Source of the DNA: Rhodospirillaceae bacterium | GTDB taxonomy: Bacteria; Pseudomonadota; Alphaproteobacteria; Bin65 | Assembly: GCA_011523655.1 (NCBI GenBank) | Contig: WTGH01000038.1 | Location: forward strand, 62,001 to 126,000 | Length of the DNA: 64,000 nucleotides | Reading direction: 5' to 3' | Shown: positions 53,152-63,337 of the stretch, one piece after another | Layout of the letters: the number at the start of each line of letters is the position of its first letter | Numbering within the stretch: the stretch's first letter is position 1 | Notes under the pieces: generated by a model | Seen by the model: only the letters and a program-made list of their open reading frames with translations | The model's database searches: none | Told to the model about the DNA's origin: nothing | Made by a program: the position numbers and the translations under genes

Positions 53152-54051
53152 TCAGGTATCCCCGCCGTCCCCGCCGCCGTCCCCGCTGACGTTCCCGCTG
53201 ACGTTCCCCATGTCGTTTCGGGGGTGCCGGTTGATCGCATAGCCGCCCTTGCCGCGCCGGAAGGGCTGGAGCAGCATCCGGTGCAGGTGCAATTCGCCCG
53301 ATTCGCGGAACGTATCGAGACCGATCGTCATTCCCTCGTGGCCGAGCGCCGGCTGCGCCCGGTAGGTGCCGAACAGCCGGTCCCACCAGGGCAGGTTGAA
53401 GCCGAAATTGCTGTTGGTCTCCGCAGGGATGTCGGAATGGTGGACCCGGTGCATATCCGGCGTCACGACGAACCAGCGCAACGCCCGGTCGAGCGCCGCG
53501 GGAAGGCGCACGTTGCCGTGATTGAACATGGAGGTGCCGTTCAGCAGCACCTCGAAAATCAGCACGGCAACGGCCGGCGGGCCGATCACGACGACGGCGG
53601 CCAGCTTGAGCACGACCGACAGGACGATCTCGACCGGATGGAAGCGGGAGCCGGTCGTCACGTCGAAATCCAGGTCGGCATGGTGCATGCGGTGCAGCCG
53701 CCACAGGGCGGGCACGGCGTGGAACATGACGTGTTGGAGATAGATGACCAAATCCAGCACGACGACCGCGAGCGCGACCTCGAGCCAGAAGGGCAGGGCG
53801 ACCGCGTTGAGCAGGCCCCAGCCGCGCTCTGCCGCCAGCAGGGCCAGCCCGACGGGCGCCAGCGGGAAGATCAGCCGCACCAGGACCGTGTTGAGCGCCA
53901 CGATGCCGATATTGCCGTACCAGCGCAGCCAGCGCGGCCGCGAGAGCGACCGCCGCGGCGCGGCGATCTCCCACAGCGCGATCAAGGCGAAGATGCCGAG
54001 AAAGAAACCGAGCCTGATGGCCGGTTCGCTGGCGGACAGGAACTCCGGCAT
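53152..54051 (-). CDS. Sterol desaturase/fatty acid hydroxylase family protein
   Basis: This 299-aa membrane protein has four or more segments and the di-iron histidine clusters: LQHVMFHAVPALWRLHRMHH, RFHPVEI, NHGNVRLP and DMHRVHHSDIPAETNSNFG. These enzymes use O2 to hydroxylate or desaturate lipids in the membrane. The C-terminus ends in a low-complexity tail, NVSGNVSGDGGGDGGDT, coded by short tandem DNA repeats. It converges on the SDR gene, 6 bp apart, and lies downstream of recG on the same strand. Confidence 0.9.
   Translation of the reverse strand: MPEFLSASEPAIRLGFFLGIFALIALWEIAAPRRSLSRPRWLRWYGNIGIVALNTVLVRLIFPLAPVGLALLAAERGWGLLNAVALPFWLEVALAVVVLDLVIYLQHVMFHAVPALWRLHRMHHADLDFDVTTGSRFHPVEIVLSVVLKLAAVVVIGPPAVAVLIFEVLLNGTSMFNHGNVRLPAALDRALRWFVVTPDMHRVHHSDIPAETNSNFGFNLPWWDRLFGTYRAQPALGHEGMTIGLDTFRESGELHLHRMLLQPFRRGKGGYAINRHPRNDMGNVSGNVSGDGGGDGGDT
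53155..53212. repeat. Short tandem repeats at the 3-prime end of the desaturase gene
   Basis: GTCCCCGCCGCC-type triplet/hexanucleotide units are followed by two exact copies of CCGCTGACGTTC. They encode the GDGGGDGGD and NVSGNVSG tail. Slippage at such units would change tail length in steps or break the frame near the stop. Confidence 0.6.
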
Positions 54052-54173
54052 GTCTCCTTCCCGAGAGGCTTGTCGCGCTCATGACCCGGTTCGGGGCCAC
54101 AGCGGATGGGCCGATGTTTCTGGAATATAGGTGCCGGCCGGAGGAATCCGAAGGAGTCGCCGCCAATTGGCGC

Positions 54174-56255
54174 CTATCCCGAGCGCAGCATCCGCACGCC
54201 TTCCTCGCGTTCGAACAGGTAGAGCAGGGTGCGCAGGGCTTCGCTGCGCGGCCCCGTCAATTCCGGATCCCGCTCCAGGGCAACGCGGGCGTCGGTGCGG
54301 GCGATCTCCAGCAGATCGCCGTGCTCGGGGAACCGCGCCAGCCGAAAGGCCGGCATGCCGCTCTGCCGGGTGCCCAGCGCCTCGCCGCCGCCGCGCAGCC
54401 GCAGGTCTTCCTCGGCGATGGCGAAGCCGTCGTCGGTCTTGCGCAACACGTCGATCCGCGCCCGCGCCGTCTCGCCGAGCGGCGGCTCGTAGAGCAGGAC
54501 GCAGGATGACTTGCGCGCGCTGCGCCCGATCCGGCCGCGCAGCTGGTGCAGCTGGGCGAGGCCGAACCGCTCGGCATGTTCGATCACCATGACGCTGGCG
54601 TTCGGGACGTCGACGCCGACCTCGACCACCGTTGTCGCGACCAGGACCGCCGTCTCGTTGCCCAGGAAGCGCCGCATGGCGGCGTCTTTCTCCGCCGGTT
54701 TCATCCGGCCGTGGATCAGCTCGACGGTCCCGCCGAACCGATCCTGAAGCCAGGCGTGCCGCGCCGTCGCCGCGGTGACGTCGAGGACATCGGATTCGTC
54801 GACCAGCGGACAGACCCAGAATGCCTGTGCGCCGCCGTCGATCGTGCGACGGATACCGGCGGCGACTTGTTCGAGCCGGTCGAGCGGCATGGCGCGGGTG
54901 TCCACCGGCTGGCGGCCGGCGGGCTTCTCGGTCAATTTCGACGTGTCGATATCGCCGTAGGCCGCCAGCATCAGGGTGCGGGGGATCGGTGTCGCCGTCG
55001 TGGTCAGCATGTCGACGCCGCTGCCCTTGCCGGCGAGTGCCATGCGCTGCTGGACGCCGAACCGGTGCTGCTCGTCGATGACGATCAGCCCGAGGTCGCG
55101 GAAAGTCACGTCCTCCGAGAACAGGGCGTGGGTGCCGACGACGATGTCGACGTTTCCCGCTTCGATGTCCGCGGTGAGCGCCTTTCGTCCGGCGCCCTTG
55201 AGCCGCCCGGTCAGCAGTTCGACCCGCAGGCCGGCCGGCGCGCCCAGGCCCCGGAGCGTCTCGCAATGCTGCTGGGCGAGGATTTCGGTCGGCGCCATCA
55301 GCGCGGCCTGGCCGCCGGCCTCGACCGCCGCCGCCATCGCCAGCAGCGCCACGACTGTCTTGCCGCTGCCGACATCGCCTTGCAGCATCCGGGCCATGCG
55401 CGCCGGCGCCGCCATGTCGCGGGTGATCTCGGCCAGCGCCGATTCCTGCGAACCGGTCAGGGAATAGGGCAGGGCGCCGGCGATCTTTGCGCGCCGGCGG
55501 CCGTCGCCGGCCTGCACACGGCCCTGGACGCGCCGCTGGCGCTGACGCACGAGCAGCAGGGCGAGCTGGGTCGCCAGCAGTTCGTCATAGGCGAGGCGCG
55601 ACCGGGCTGCCGAGTCGGGCAGCAGGTCTGGCCCGCTTTCCGGCCGGTGCGCCCGTTGCAGGGCCTCGCGCCAGCCCGGCCATTGCCGCTGCGTCAGCAG
55701 ATTCGGATCGGCCCATTCCGGCAGCGCGGCAGCGCGATCGAGTGCGCCGTCGATCGCCCGCTTCATGACCGTGCGCGTCAATCCCTGGGTCAGCGAATAG
55801 ACGGGATGCACCGTCCGGATGCTGTCCGCTTGTGCCGCCGGGACCGCGAAATCCGGATGGGTCATCTGCCGGCCGCCGCCAAACTCGTCGACCCGGCCGC
55901 TGACCACCCGGGTCTCTCCGACCGGGTAGGTCTTTTCCAGCCAGTCCTGTTTGGCGTGAAAGAAGACCAGGGTCAGGAAGCCGGTTTCGTCGGAGCAGAT
56001 GACGCGATAGGGCCGCTTTGGCGCGCCCGGCTGTTCGTGCGCGTCGATCCGCACGGTGATGGTGGCGATTTCGCCGATGACGGCTTCGGCGACCATCGGG
56101 GCATGGCGGCGGTCGACCAGCCCGGTCGGCAGGGTCCACAGCAGATCGACGATGCGCGGCCCGGCGACCCGCGCCACCAGCCCCTTCAGCCGCGGGCCGA
56201 TGCCCGGCAGCGCGCCGATATCGCCGAAGATCGGGAACAGGGATTGCGGACGCAT
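54174..56255 (-). CDS. recG: ATP-dependent DNA helicase RecG
   Basis: This 693-aa helicase is full length. An N-terminal wedge domain (LFPIFGDIGALPGIGPRLKG; OB-fold around residues 50-150) is followed by Walker A GDVGSGKTVVALLA, DEQHRFGVQQR (motif II), TTTATPIPRTLMLAAYGD, and the RecG C-terminal helicase text VVEVGVDVPNASVMVIEHAERFGLAQLHQLRGRIGR. It reverses stalled replication forks. ATG 56255 is preferred because MRPQSLFPIFGDI is the family start. It is divergent from sdhE-mfd, a common alphaproteobacterial arrangement. Confidence 0.97.
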   Translation of the reverse strand: MRPQSLFPIFGDIGALPGIGPRLKGLVARVAGPRIVDLLWTLPTGLVDRRHAPMVAEAVIGEIATITVRIDAHEQPGAPKRPYRVICSDETGFLTLVFFHAKQDWLEKTYPVGETRVVSGRVDEFGGGRQMTHPDFAVPAAQADSIRTVHPVYSLTQGLTRTVMKRAIDGALDRAAALPEWADPNLLTQRQWPGWREALQRAHRPESGPDLLPDSAARSRLAYDELLATQLALLLVRQRQRRVQGRVQAGDGRRRAKIAGALPYSLTGSQESALAEITRDMAAPARMARMLQGDVGSGKTVVALLAMAAAVEAGGQAALMAPTEILAQQHCETLRGLGAPAGLRVELLTGRLKGAGRKALTADIEAGNVDIVVGTHALFSEDVTFRDLGLIVIDEQHRFGVQQRMALAGKGSGVDMLTTTATPIPRTLMLAAYGDIDTSKLTEKPAGRQPVDTRAMPLDRLEQVAAGIRRTIDGGAQAFWVCPLVDESDVLDVTAATARHAWLQDRFGGTVELIHGRMKPAEKDAAMRRFLGNETAVLVATTVVEVGVDVPNASVMVIEHAERFGLAQLHQLRGRIGRSARKSSCVLLYEPPLGETARARIDVLRKTDDGFAIAEEDLRLRGGGEALGTRQSGMPAFRLARFPEHGDLLEIARTDARVALERDPELTGPRSEALRTLLYLFEREEGVRMLRSG

Positions 56256-56437
56256 AAGGGAGAGTGTCCGAAGGCTTGGGCCGCAGCGCAAGAGCCGAGA
56301 GCGCGCCCGGCCACCGACGAACGGCCGAATCTGCCGGACGACGGCGGAGCGCCGATGCGTCGCGTGTGACGAGCCGACCGTTGCGGGTTATGGAATGTGC
56401 CGCGGGGACGCCCGGTTTCGGGGTGCAAACAGGCCTG

Positions 56438-56716
56438 ATGTCAGAACATAACAAAAACAACGAAACCTGGCGGCGGCGGCTGACCTTTCGCTCCTGGCAC
56501 CGGGGGACCAAGGAGCTGGACCTGCTGTTCGGGCCGTTCGCGGATGCCCGGCTGGCCGATTACGACGCCCCGGCGCTCGCCCAGTATGAGGATCTGCTGA
56601 TGGCGCCCGATCCCGACGTCTATCGCTGGATCGTAGGGCTTGAACCGCCGGACCCGGCCTACGACACGCCGGTGCTGTGCGACGTAATCGCCTTTCAACG
56701 GACCCGCCATGCCTGA
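56438..56716 (+). CDS. sdhE: FAD assembly factor SdhE
   Basis: This 92-aa SdhE (DUF339, succinate dehydrogenase assembly factor 2) protein promotes covalent flavinylation of SdhA. It contains RRRLTFRSWHRGTKELDLLFGPFAD, whose RxxxRGxxE(L)D core (here RGTKELD) is the functional motif. The fold is a five-helix bundle, and the length is typical. It overlaps mfd by 8 bp and diverges from recG. Confidence 0.93.
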   Translation: MSEHNKNNETWRRRLTFRSWHRGTKELDLLFGPFADARLADYDAPALAQYEDLLMAPDPDVYRWIVGLEPPDPAYDTPVLCDVIAFQRTRHA

Positions 56717-59700
56717 GGCCGAGGCGCAGGAACGGCTGCAGCACCGGTCCGGCGCGGGCGTCATCCACGGCGCGCCCGCCGGTATCGACGCGCGCATCCT
56801 GGCCGCGCTGTCGGCACAGGGCGACGTTGTCAATGTTGCGGCCGACGATCGCCGCCTGAGCCAGATCGTATCCCTGGTCCGCTTCTTCCGGCCGGAGGCT
56901 GCGTTGTTGCGTTTTCCGGCATGGGACTGCCTGCCCTACGACCGCGCCTCGCCCCACGCCGATATCCTCGCCGCCCGAGCCTCGACCCTGGCGCGGCTGG
57001 CCGGGCGAAGCGGGCGCAAGCCCCGGCTGGTCGTTACGACGGTGAGCGCCGCGCTGCAGCGCGTGCCGCCGCCGGAAACCTTCCACAAGTCGCTGGTCGC
57101 CCTGCAGAAGGGCCAGCGCACGCCGATGGCGGCGGTGCTGCGCTATCTGCGCCGGCAGGGCTACCGGCGCGTCGGCACCGCGCGCGAGCCGGGCGAATAC
57201 GCCCTGCGCGGCGGCCTGCTCGACATCTATCCGCCGGGGCTGGACTACGCCGTGCGGCTGGATTTTTTCGGCGACGACCTGGAGGCGATCCGCCGCTTCG
57301 ATCCGTTGACCCAGCGCACGATCCGGTCGAGCGGCCGGGTCGTTCTGCGGCCGGTATCGGAACTGGTGCTGACCGACCGGCGGATCACCCGTTTCCGCGA
57401 TTCCTACCGCGCGGCCTTTTCCGGCGATCCGACCCGCGATCCGCTGTACGAGGCCGTTTCGGCGGGCCAGGCCTTTCCCGGCATGGAGCACTGGCTGCCG
57501 CTGTTCTACGACCGCATGGCGACCCTGTTCGACTATGTGCCCGATGCGCGTGTCACCCTCGACTTTCAGGCGGCCGAGGCCGTCACCGCCCGGCTCGATA
57601 CGATCGCCGACTATTTCGAGGCGCGGCGCAGCCATATGGACGATGCGCCGAAATCGGCGGGACAGTTCGTCTACAAGCCTGTGCCGGCCGGCCGGTTTTT
57701 TCTGGACGGGGAAGAGTGGGCCGGGCTGCTCCGCCGTACGAACGCCGGCACGTTCTCGCCTTTCGCCGCACCGGAGGGGATGGCCTCCGACATGCCCGAT
57801 GCGCCGATTTCCGGTCGCGCCGGCCGCAGTTTCGCCGATATCCGGGCGAGCGAGAAGGTCCCGGTCGCCGAAGCGGTGAGCGGGCACATCAAGTCGGTGC
57901 GGCGCTCCGGCCGGCCGGTGGTCCTGCTCGCCGGCAGCGCCGGTTCGGGCGAGCGGCTCGCCCGCCTCTTGAATGAGGCCGGCGGCCTGTCGCCTGAAAG
58001 GATCGACCGGTGGGACGGGCAGAAAAAGGGCCTGTTCCTGGCCGTGGCGGAGCTCGACCACGGCTTCGAGAGCGGCGACCTGGTCGTCATCACCGAACAG
58101 GACATCTTCGGCGACCGGCTGCGTGGCCGGCCCGGAAGAGACCGCAGGACCGACGCTTTCCTCACCGAACTGTCGACGCTGAGCCAGGGCGATCTGGTCG
58201 TCCATCGCGAACACGGCATTGGCCGCTACGAGGGGCTGGAGACCGTCGCCGCCGCCGGTGCGGACCACGATTGTCTGCGCCTCGCCTACCAGGGCGGCGA
58301 CACGCTCTTCGTGCCGGCGGAGAATATGGACGTGCTGTCCCGCTTCGGCAGCGATTCGGAAACCGCCACGCTGGACCGGCTGGGCGCCACGGCCTGGCAG
58401 GCGCGCAAGGCCAGGGTGAAGGGCCGGATTGCGGAAATGGCCGGGCAGCTCATCGCGATTGCCGCCCAGCGCGAATTGCGCAAGGCGCCGGTCGCGGAGG
58501 GATCGCAAGGCCCGGCCCGGGAGTTCGCCGCGCGGTTCCCCTTCGCCGAGACCGACGATCAGATCCGTGCGATCGACGAGACCCTGGACGATCTGGCGTC
58601 CGGCCGGCCGATGGATAGGCTGGTGTGCGGCGATGTCGGTTTCGGCAAGACGGAAGTCGCCCTGCGCGCGGCGTTCGCGGCGGTCATGGCCGGGTTGCAG
58701 GTCGCCGTGATCGTCCCCACGACCCTGCTGGCGCGCCAGCATTTCCGGACCTTCCGGGAGCGGTTCGAGGGGTTTCCCGTCCGGGTCGGCCAACTGTCCC
58801 GCCTCGTTGGCCCGTCCGATGCGGCGCGCACCCGCAAGGAGCTGGAAGCCGGGACCCTCGATATCGTCGTCGGCACCCATGCCCTGCTCGGCAAGACCGT
58901 GCGCTTCCGCACGCTCGGCCTGGCGGTCGTCGACGAGGAACAGCATTTCGGCGTCGCGCAGAAAGAGCGGTTGAAGAAGCTGCGCGCCGACGTCCATGTC
59001 CTGACATTGACCGCAACGCCGATCCCGCGGACGCTGCAACTGGCGCTCGCCGGCGTGCGCGACCTCAGCCTGATCGCGACGCCGCCCGTCGACCGGCTCG
59101 CCGTGCGCACGTTTGTGCTGCCCTACGATCCGGTGGTCATCGAGGAGGCCATCCGCCGGGAATTGCTGCGCGGCGGGCAGGTTTTCTGGGTCTGCCCGCG
59201 CATCCGCGACCTCGATCTCTTGGCCGAGCGGGTGACGCGCCTGGCGCCCGGCGCGCGCTACGCCATTGCCCACGGGCAGATGGCGGCGGCGGACCTCGAG
59301 CAGGTCATGGCGCGCTTCTACGACGGCGAGGTGCGCATCCTGCTCTCGACCAACATCATCGAATCCGGCCTCGACATCCCGACGGTCAACACCATCGTCC
59401 TGCACCGGGCGGACCGGTTCGGCCTGGCCCAGCTTTATCAGCTGCGCGGGCGGGTCGGGCGCTCGAAGACCCGCGCCTACGCCTATCTGACCCTGCCGGA
59501 GGACCGGAAGATCACCGGCACGGCCCTGAAGCGGCTGGAGGTCATGCAGACCCTGGATACGCTGGGCGCCGGTTTCTCGCTCGCCAGCTACGACATGGAC
59601 ATCCGGGGCGCCGGCAACCTGCTTGGCGAGGAGCAGTCCGGGCATATCCGGGAAATCGGGATCGAACTGTACCAGCAGATGCTGGAAGAAGCGGTCGCCG

Positions 59701-60266
59701 AAGCGCGGCAGGGGGAGGATGCCGATGCTGCGCCCGCGCGGGCGCGCTGGTCGCCGCAGATCAACCTCGGCGCTTCGGTGCTGATTCCCGAGGCCTATGT
59801 CCCGGACCTGGGCGCCCGTCTCGGCCTGTACCGCCGCCTGTCGGACCTGGCCGAGCCCGCCGACCTCGACGGCTTCGCCGCCGAACTGGTCGACCGGTTC
59901 GGCGCCCTGCCGCCGGAGGTCGAAAACCTGATCGAGACCGTTGCGATCAAGCAGCTCTGCTATCCGGCCCATGTCGCGAAGATCGACGCCGGCCCCAAAG
60001 GCGCGGCGATTGCCTTCCACGACGACCTGTTTCCCGACCCGGACGCCCTGGTCGCCTACATCGCCGGCGAGCGCGGCACGGTGACCCTGCGCCCGGACCA
60101 GACGCTGCTTTTCCGCCGAAACTGGGAGGATGCTCCGGCCCGGATGCGCGGCGTCAAGACCATCCTGAAGATTCTGGCCGGCCTGGTGGACGGCCGGGAA
60201 GGGTCCGGCGGCCCGGAGACCGGCGGCGCGGAGACCGGCGTCCTGGAGACCGGCGGCGGGCCTTGA
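56709..60266 (+). CDS. mfd: Transcription-repair coupling factor Mfd
   Basis: This 1185-aa protein is full length. The UvrB-like N-terminal modules (VRFFRPEAALLRFPAWDCLPYDRASP, GEYALRGGLLDIYPPG) precede the RNA-polymerase-binding domain (VHREHGIGRYEGLETV, near residue 505), the RecG-like translocase with GDVGFGKTEVALRAAF and VVDEEQHFGVAQKERLK, and the TRG region SYDMDIRGAGNLLGEEQSGH. It removes stalled RNA polymerase and recruits UvrA. The C-terminus carries a three-unit GGAGACCGGCG DNA repeat that encodes an ETGG-rich tail. Confidence 0.97.
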   Translation: MPEAEAQERLQHRSGAGVIHGAPAGIDARILAALSAQGDVVNVAADDRRLSQIVSLVRFFRPEAALLRFPAWDCLPYDRASPHADILAARASTLARLAGRSGRKPRLVVTTVSAALQRVPPPETFHKSLVALQKGQRTPMAAVLRYLRRQGYRRVGTAREPGEYALRGGLLDIYPPGLDYAVRLDFFGDDLEAIRRFDPLTQRTIRSSGRVVLRPVSELVLTDRRITRFRDSYRAAFSGDPTRDPLYEAVSAGQAFPGMEHWLPLFYDRMATLFDYVPDARVTLDFQAAEAVTARLDTIADYFEARRSHMDDAPKSAGQFVYKPVPAGRFFLDGEEWAGLLRRTNAGTFSPFAAPEGMASDMPDAPISGRAGRSFADIRASEKVPVAEAVSGHIKSVRRSGRPVVLLAGSAGSGERLARLLNEAGGLSPERIDRWDGQKKGLFLAVAELDHGFESGDLVVITEQDIFGDRLRGRPGRDRRTDAFLTELSTLSQGDLVVHREHGIGRYEGLETVAAAGADHDCLRLAYQGGDTLFVPAENMDVLSRFGSDSETATLDRLGATAWQARKARVKGRIAEMAGQLIAIAAQRELRKAPVAEGSQGPAREFAARFPFAETDDQIRAIDETLDDLASGRPMDRLVCGDVGFGKTEVALRAAFAAVMAGLQVAVIVPTTLLARQHFRTFRERFEGFPVRVGQLSRLVGPSDAARTRKELEAGTLDIVVGTHALLGKTVRFRTLGLAVVDEEQHFGVAQKERLKKLRADVHVLTLTATPIPRTLQLALAGVRDLSLIATPPVDRLAVRTFVLPYDPVVIEEAIRRELLRGGQVFWVCPRIRDLDLLAERVTRLAPGARYAIAHGQMAAADLEQVMARFYDGEVRILLSTNIIESGLDIPTVNTIVLHRADRFGLAQLYQLRGRVGRSKTRAYAYLTLPEDRKITGTALKRLEVMQTLDTLGAGFSLASYDMDIRGAGNLLGEEQSGHIREIGIELYQQMLEEAVAEARQGEDADAAPARARWSPQINLGASVLIPEAYVPDLGARLGLYRRLSDLAEPADLDGFAAELVDRFGALPPEVENLIETVAIKQLCYPAHVAKIDAGPKGAAIAFHDDLFPDPDALVAYIAGERGTVTLRPDQTLLFRRNWEDAPARMRGVKTILKILAGLVDGREGSGGPETGGAETGVLETGGGP
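60211..60256. repeat. GGAGACCGGCG tandem units at the end of mfd
   Basis: Three imperfect copies of GGAGACCGGCG(G/T) encode the terminal ETGGAETGVLETGGGP. The tail is outside any Mfd domain. Confidence 0.6.
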
Positions 60267-60632
60267 CCGGGCCGCGGGCCGGTTGAAATTGCCAGTTTTT
60301 TGCCGACTTAAAATGGACAGACCGGTCTGATTTTTCCAATTTTTTTGCAGCCCGTTCTTTCTAACCCCTTGGAATTGCCGGAAAAATCCACTCGGGAAAG
60401 ATGCAATTTAATCGCAATAAGGTAATTATCCCTATATTGTTGTGGGCTGCGGCAGACGCACTCCGGGCGCTGATAAGAGATCAAATAGAGAACAAAATTG
60501 GAAATGTCAAGAGATAATTTCGTATTCTGGAAAATATTATTCCTCGCACCGCGCCCGCGCCGCCGGCAGTCCTCCGCGAAAGGGGCCCGGCCGCCGAAAT
60601 CGCTTCGGCGCCGCAGGCGTGTCCGGGCGGGT
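60267..60632. other. 366-bp AT-richer intergenic region after mfd
   Basis: No gene was recognised. Bases 60290-60540 are strikingly AT-rich for this genome, with T runs (GTTTTTTGCC, AATTTTTTTGCAG) and AATTTAATCGCAATAAGGTAATTA. The palindrome CAGACCGGTCTG at 60313-60324 is followed by ATTTTT and could end mfd transcription. The region is the meeting point of mfd (plus) and the coiled-coil gene (minus). Confidence 0.5.
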
Positions 60633-61139
60633 TCAGGCGGCTTCAGGATGCGGCGGTTCCGGCGCGGCGCCCCTTTTGCCGCGCAGTATGTTTGCCTCCA
60701 GCAGACCCTCGATGCGCGCCGATCGCTCGCGCAACTGGCCGATATCTTCGCCAATGCGTACCGTGCGTTCGCGAAGTTGACCGATCTCTTCGCCAATGCG
60801 CGCCGTCCGATCGTGCAGCTGGTCGATCTCTTCGCCAATGCGCGCCGTCCGTTCGTGCAGCTGGTCGACCTCTTTGCCGATGCGCGCCGTCCGATCACGC
60901 AACTGGCCGATCTCTTCGCTCTGTTTCCCGAATCGGGCGTTCATCTCTTCGCCCTGTTTCTCGAAGCGGGTGTTCATTTCTTCGCTCTGCTTCGCGAAGC
61001 GGGCGTTCATTTCGGCGCGAAGTTCCTTGATTTCGGCGCGCATCTCGGCGCGCAGCGCACGATTATCCTGGCGCAGCCACGTAAACAGCGTGAGCAGCAT
61101 GGCGCCGAGCGCAACGAATCCGGCAAGATTGACAACCAT
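60633..61139 (-). CDS. Membrane-anchored coiled-coil protein with 11- and 14-residue tandem repeats
   Basis: This 168-aa protein has one N-terminal membrane segment (VVNLAGFVALGAMLLTLFTW) followed by a long predicted coiled coil. Residues 44-76 are three 11-residue units (MNARFAKQSEE type), and residues 77-146 are five 14-residue units (IDQLHDRTARIGEE type). The switch from hendecads to double heptads is clean, without linker. The end is Pro/Ala-rich. An unknown rod-like protein, probably oligomeric, attached to the inner membrane. It converges on mfd and diverges from the MoxR gene. No domain with known activity was seen. Confidence 0.75.
   Translation of the reverse strand: MVVNLAGFVALGAMLLTLFTWLRQDNRALRAEMRAEIKELRAEMNARFAKQSEEMNTRFEKQGEEMNARFGKQSEEIGQLRDRTARIGKEVDQLHERTARIGEEIDQLHDRTARIGEEIGQLRERTVRIGEDIGQLRERSARIEGLLEANILRGKRGAAPEPPHPEAA
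60702..60911 (-). repeat. Five 42-bp tandem repeats in the coiled-coil gene
   Basis: Exactly 210 bp encode five 14-residue units: I/V-(G/D)-Q-L-(R/H)-(D/E)-R-(T/S)-(A/V)-R-I-G-(K/E)-(E/D), the last ending EGL. The units are highly similar at DNA level (for example repeated GCCAATGCGCGCCGTCCG on the plus strand). Confidence 0.85.
60912..61010 (-). repeat. Three 33-bp tandem repeats in the coiled-coil gene
   Basis: Exactly 99 bp encode three 11-residue units MN(A/T)RF(A/E/G)KQ(S/G)EE, directly next to the 42-bp repeats. Confidence 0.85.
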
Positions 61140-61382
61140 ACCGCAATAATATCACCGCCGCCGCGCGCCTGTTGACCGCGAATTCTATCGATTTAAATTC
61201 AGTCTTCGCACAACTCCCGAACTCGTTTCGATAGCCCGATTGCCGCCCCGGACCGCCAGTTTTCGACTCAAGACCGGCGGACAGACCGCCGCTTGATCGG
61301 CGCGCCGGTCCCGCCTAGGGTGCGCGCGCAGGTTCGGCCACGCCGCCGCCGGCGCTTCCTCTCCCGCACTACAGGCCCTTCG

Positions 61383-62237
<855 letters not shown>

Positions 62238-62295
62238 GGCGGGGACAACAGGGCGCGGGCAAGAGCCGCGACGGTACGGGGCGCCGCCGACACCC

Positions 62296-63321
62296 ATGAC
62301 GGATCGCAATGCCGGCCCGGACGCCGATTTCGAGCGGACCGTCCGGGACCTGATCGACAGCAAGACCAAACCGCTCGGCGCCCTGGGGCAGGTCGAGGCG
62401 GTCGCGCTGCAGTTGGCGCGCGCGACCGGGACCGTCGCGCCACGGCTCGACTCCTGCGAACTGACGATCTTCGCAGCGGATCACGGCATCGCGGCGGAGG
62501 GCGTATCGGCCTACCCCCAGGCCGTGACCCGCGAGATGGTGCGCAATTTTCTCAACCGCGGCGCCGCCGCCAATGTCTTCGCCGCCGCTGTCGACGCATC
62601 GGTCCGGGTGGTGGATGCCGGGGTGGCCGGCGAACCGCTAGACCATCCGGACCTCGTCCGGCGCCGGATCGGGCCCGGCACTGGGAATTTCCTGGCCGGG
62701 CCGGCCATGACCGGGGTGCAATGCGACGAGGCCTTGCAGGCCGGCCGGCAGCTTGCCGAAGACAGCCCGGCCGATGTCCTGTGCTTCGGCGAAATGGGCA
62801 TCGGCAACACCTCCGCGGCAACGCTCCTCGCCCACAAGCTGCTCGGCCTCCCGGTCGCGGACCTTGCCGGGCGCGGCACCGGGCTGGACGATGCCGGTCT
62901 GGCGCACAAGACAGCCATTCTCGAAGCCGCCGCAGTGCGGACCGCGCCGGACCTGAGTGCCGCGCACGCGCTGGCGGAATATGGCGGCTTCGAGATCGCG
63001 ATGATGACCGGGGCCATGCTGGGCGCAGCGCAATCGAACCGGCCGGTTCTGGTCGACGGCTTCATTTCGACGGCCGCGGCGCTCGTGGCGCTCGGTATCG
63101 AGCCGGTTGTCCGGCGAACCCTGATCTACGCCCATCGCTCTGCCGAGCACGGGCACCGGACGATGCTCGATGCGCTCGCCGCCCGGCCGATCCTCGACCT
63201 GGAGATGCGCCTCGGCGAAGGCACCGGCGCGCTGCTGGCGTGGCCGGTCGTCCGGGCGGCGTCGGCGATGCTCACGGACATGGCGAGTTTCGAGAGCGCC
63301 GGCGTCAGCGGGCCGGCCTAG
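62296..63321 (+). CDS. cobT: Nicotinate-nucleotide--dimethylbenzimidazole phosphoribosyltransferase CobT
   Basis: This 341-aa enzyme makes alpha-ribazole phosphate for the lower ligand of vitamin B12. Typical text is TKPLGALGQVEAVALQLAR, LTIFAADHGIAAEGVSAYPQ, LCFGEMGIGNTSAATLLAHK and, at the end, LEMRLGEGTGALLAWPVVRA, where the Glu of GEGTGA is the catalytic base. It is followed 16 bp later by cobS. Confidence 0.96.
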   Translation: MTDRNAGPDADFERTVRDLIDSKTKPLGALGQVEAVALQLARATGTVAPRLDSCELTIFAADHGIAAEGVSAYPQAVTREMVRNFLNRGAAANVFAAAVDASVRVVDAGVAGEPLDHPDLVRRRIGPGTGNFLAGPAMTGVQCDEALQAGRQLAEDSPADVLCFGEMGIGNTSAATLLAHKLLGLPVADLAGRGTGLDDAGLAHKTAILEAAAVRTAPDLSAAHALAEYGGFEIAMMTGAMLGAAQSNRPVLVDGFISTAAALVALGIEPVVRRTLIYAHRSAEHGHRTMLDALAARPILDLEMRLGEGTGALLAWPVVRAASAMLTDMASFESAGVSGPA

Positions 63322-63337
63322 AGCCGGGGAGCGTGGG

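Noticed and set aside
56388-60020. 1210-codon open frame on the minus strand
   Set aside because: It is antisense to mfd, has Arg/Gln/Asp shadow composition and no domain; Mfd on the plus strand is unambiguous.
60702-61010. Regular repeats that could be taken for a CRISPR array
   Set aside because: The 33- and 42-bp units are directly adjacent without spacers, are in frame, and encode coiled-coil repeats; no cas gene is present.
60498-61175. Plus-strand 225-aa open frame with repeated RRPIVQLVDLFANA text
   Set aside because: It mirrors the repeats of the minus-strand coiled-coil gene, has no ribosome-binding site and no family match; the minus-strand protein has a membrane anchor and better coding character.
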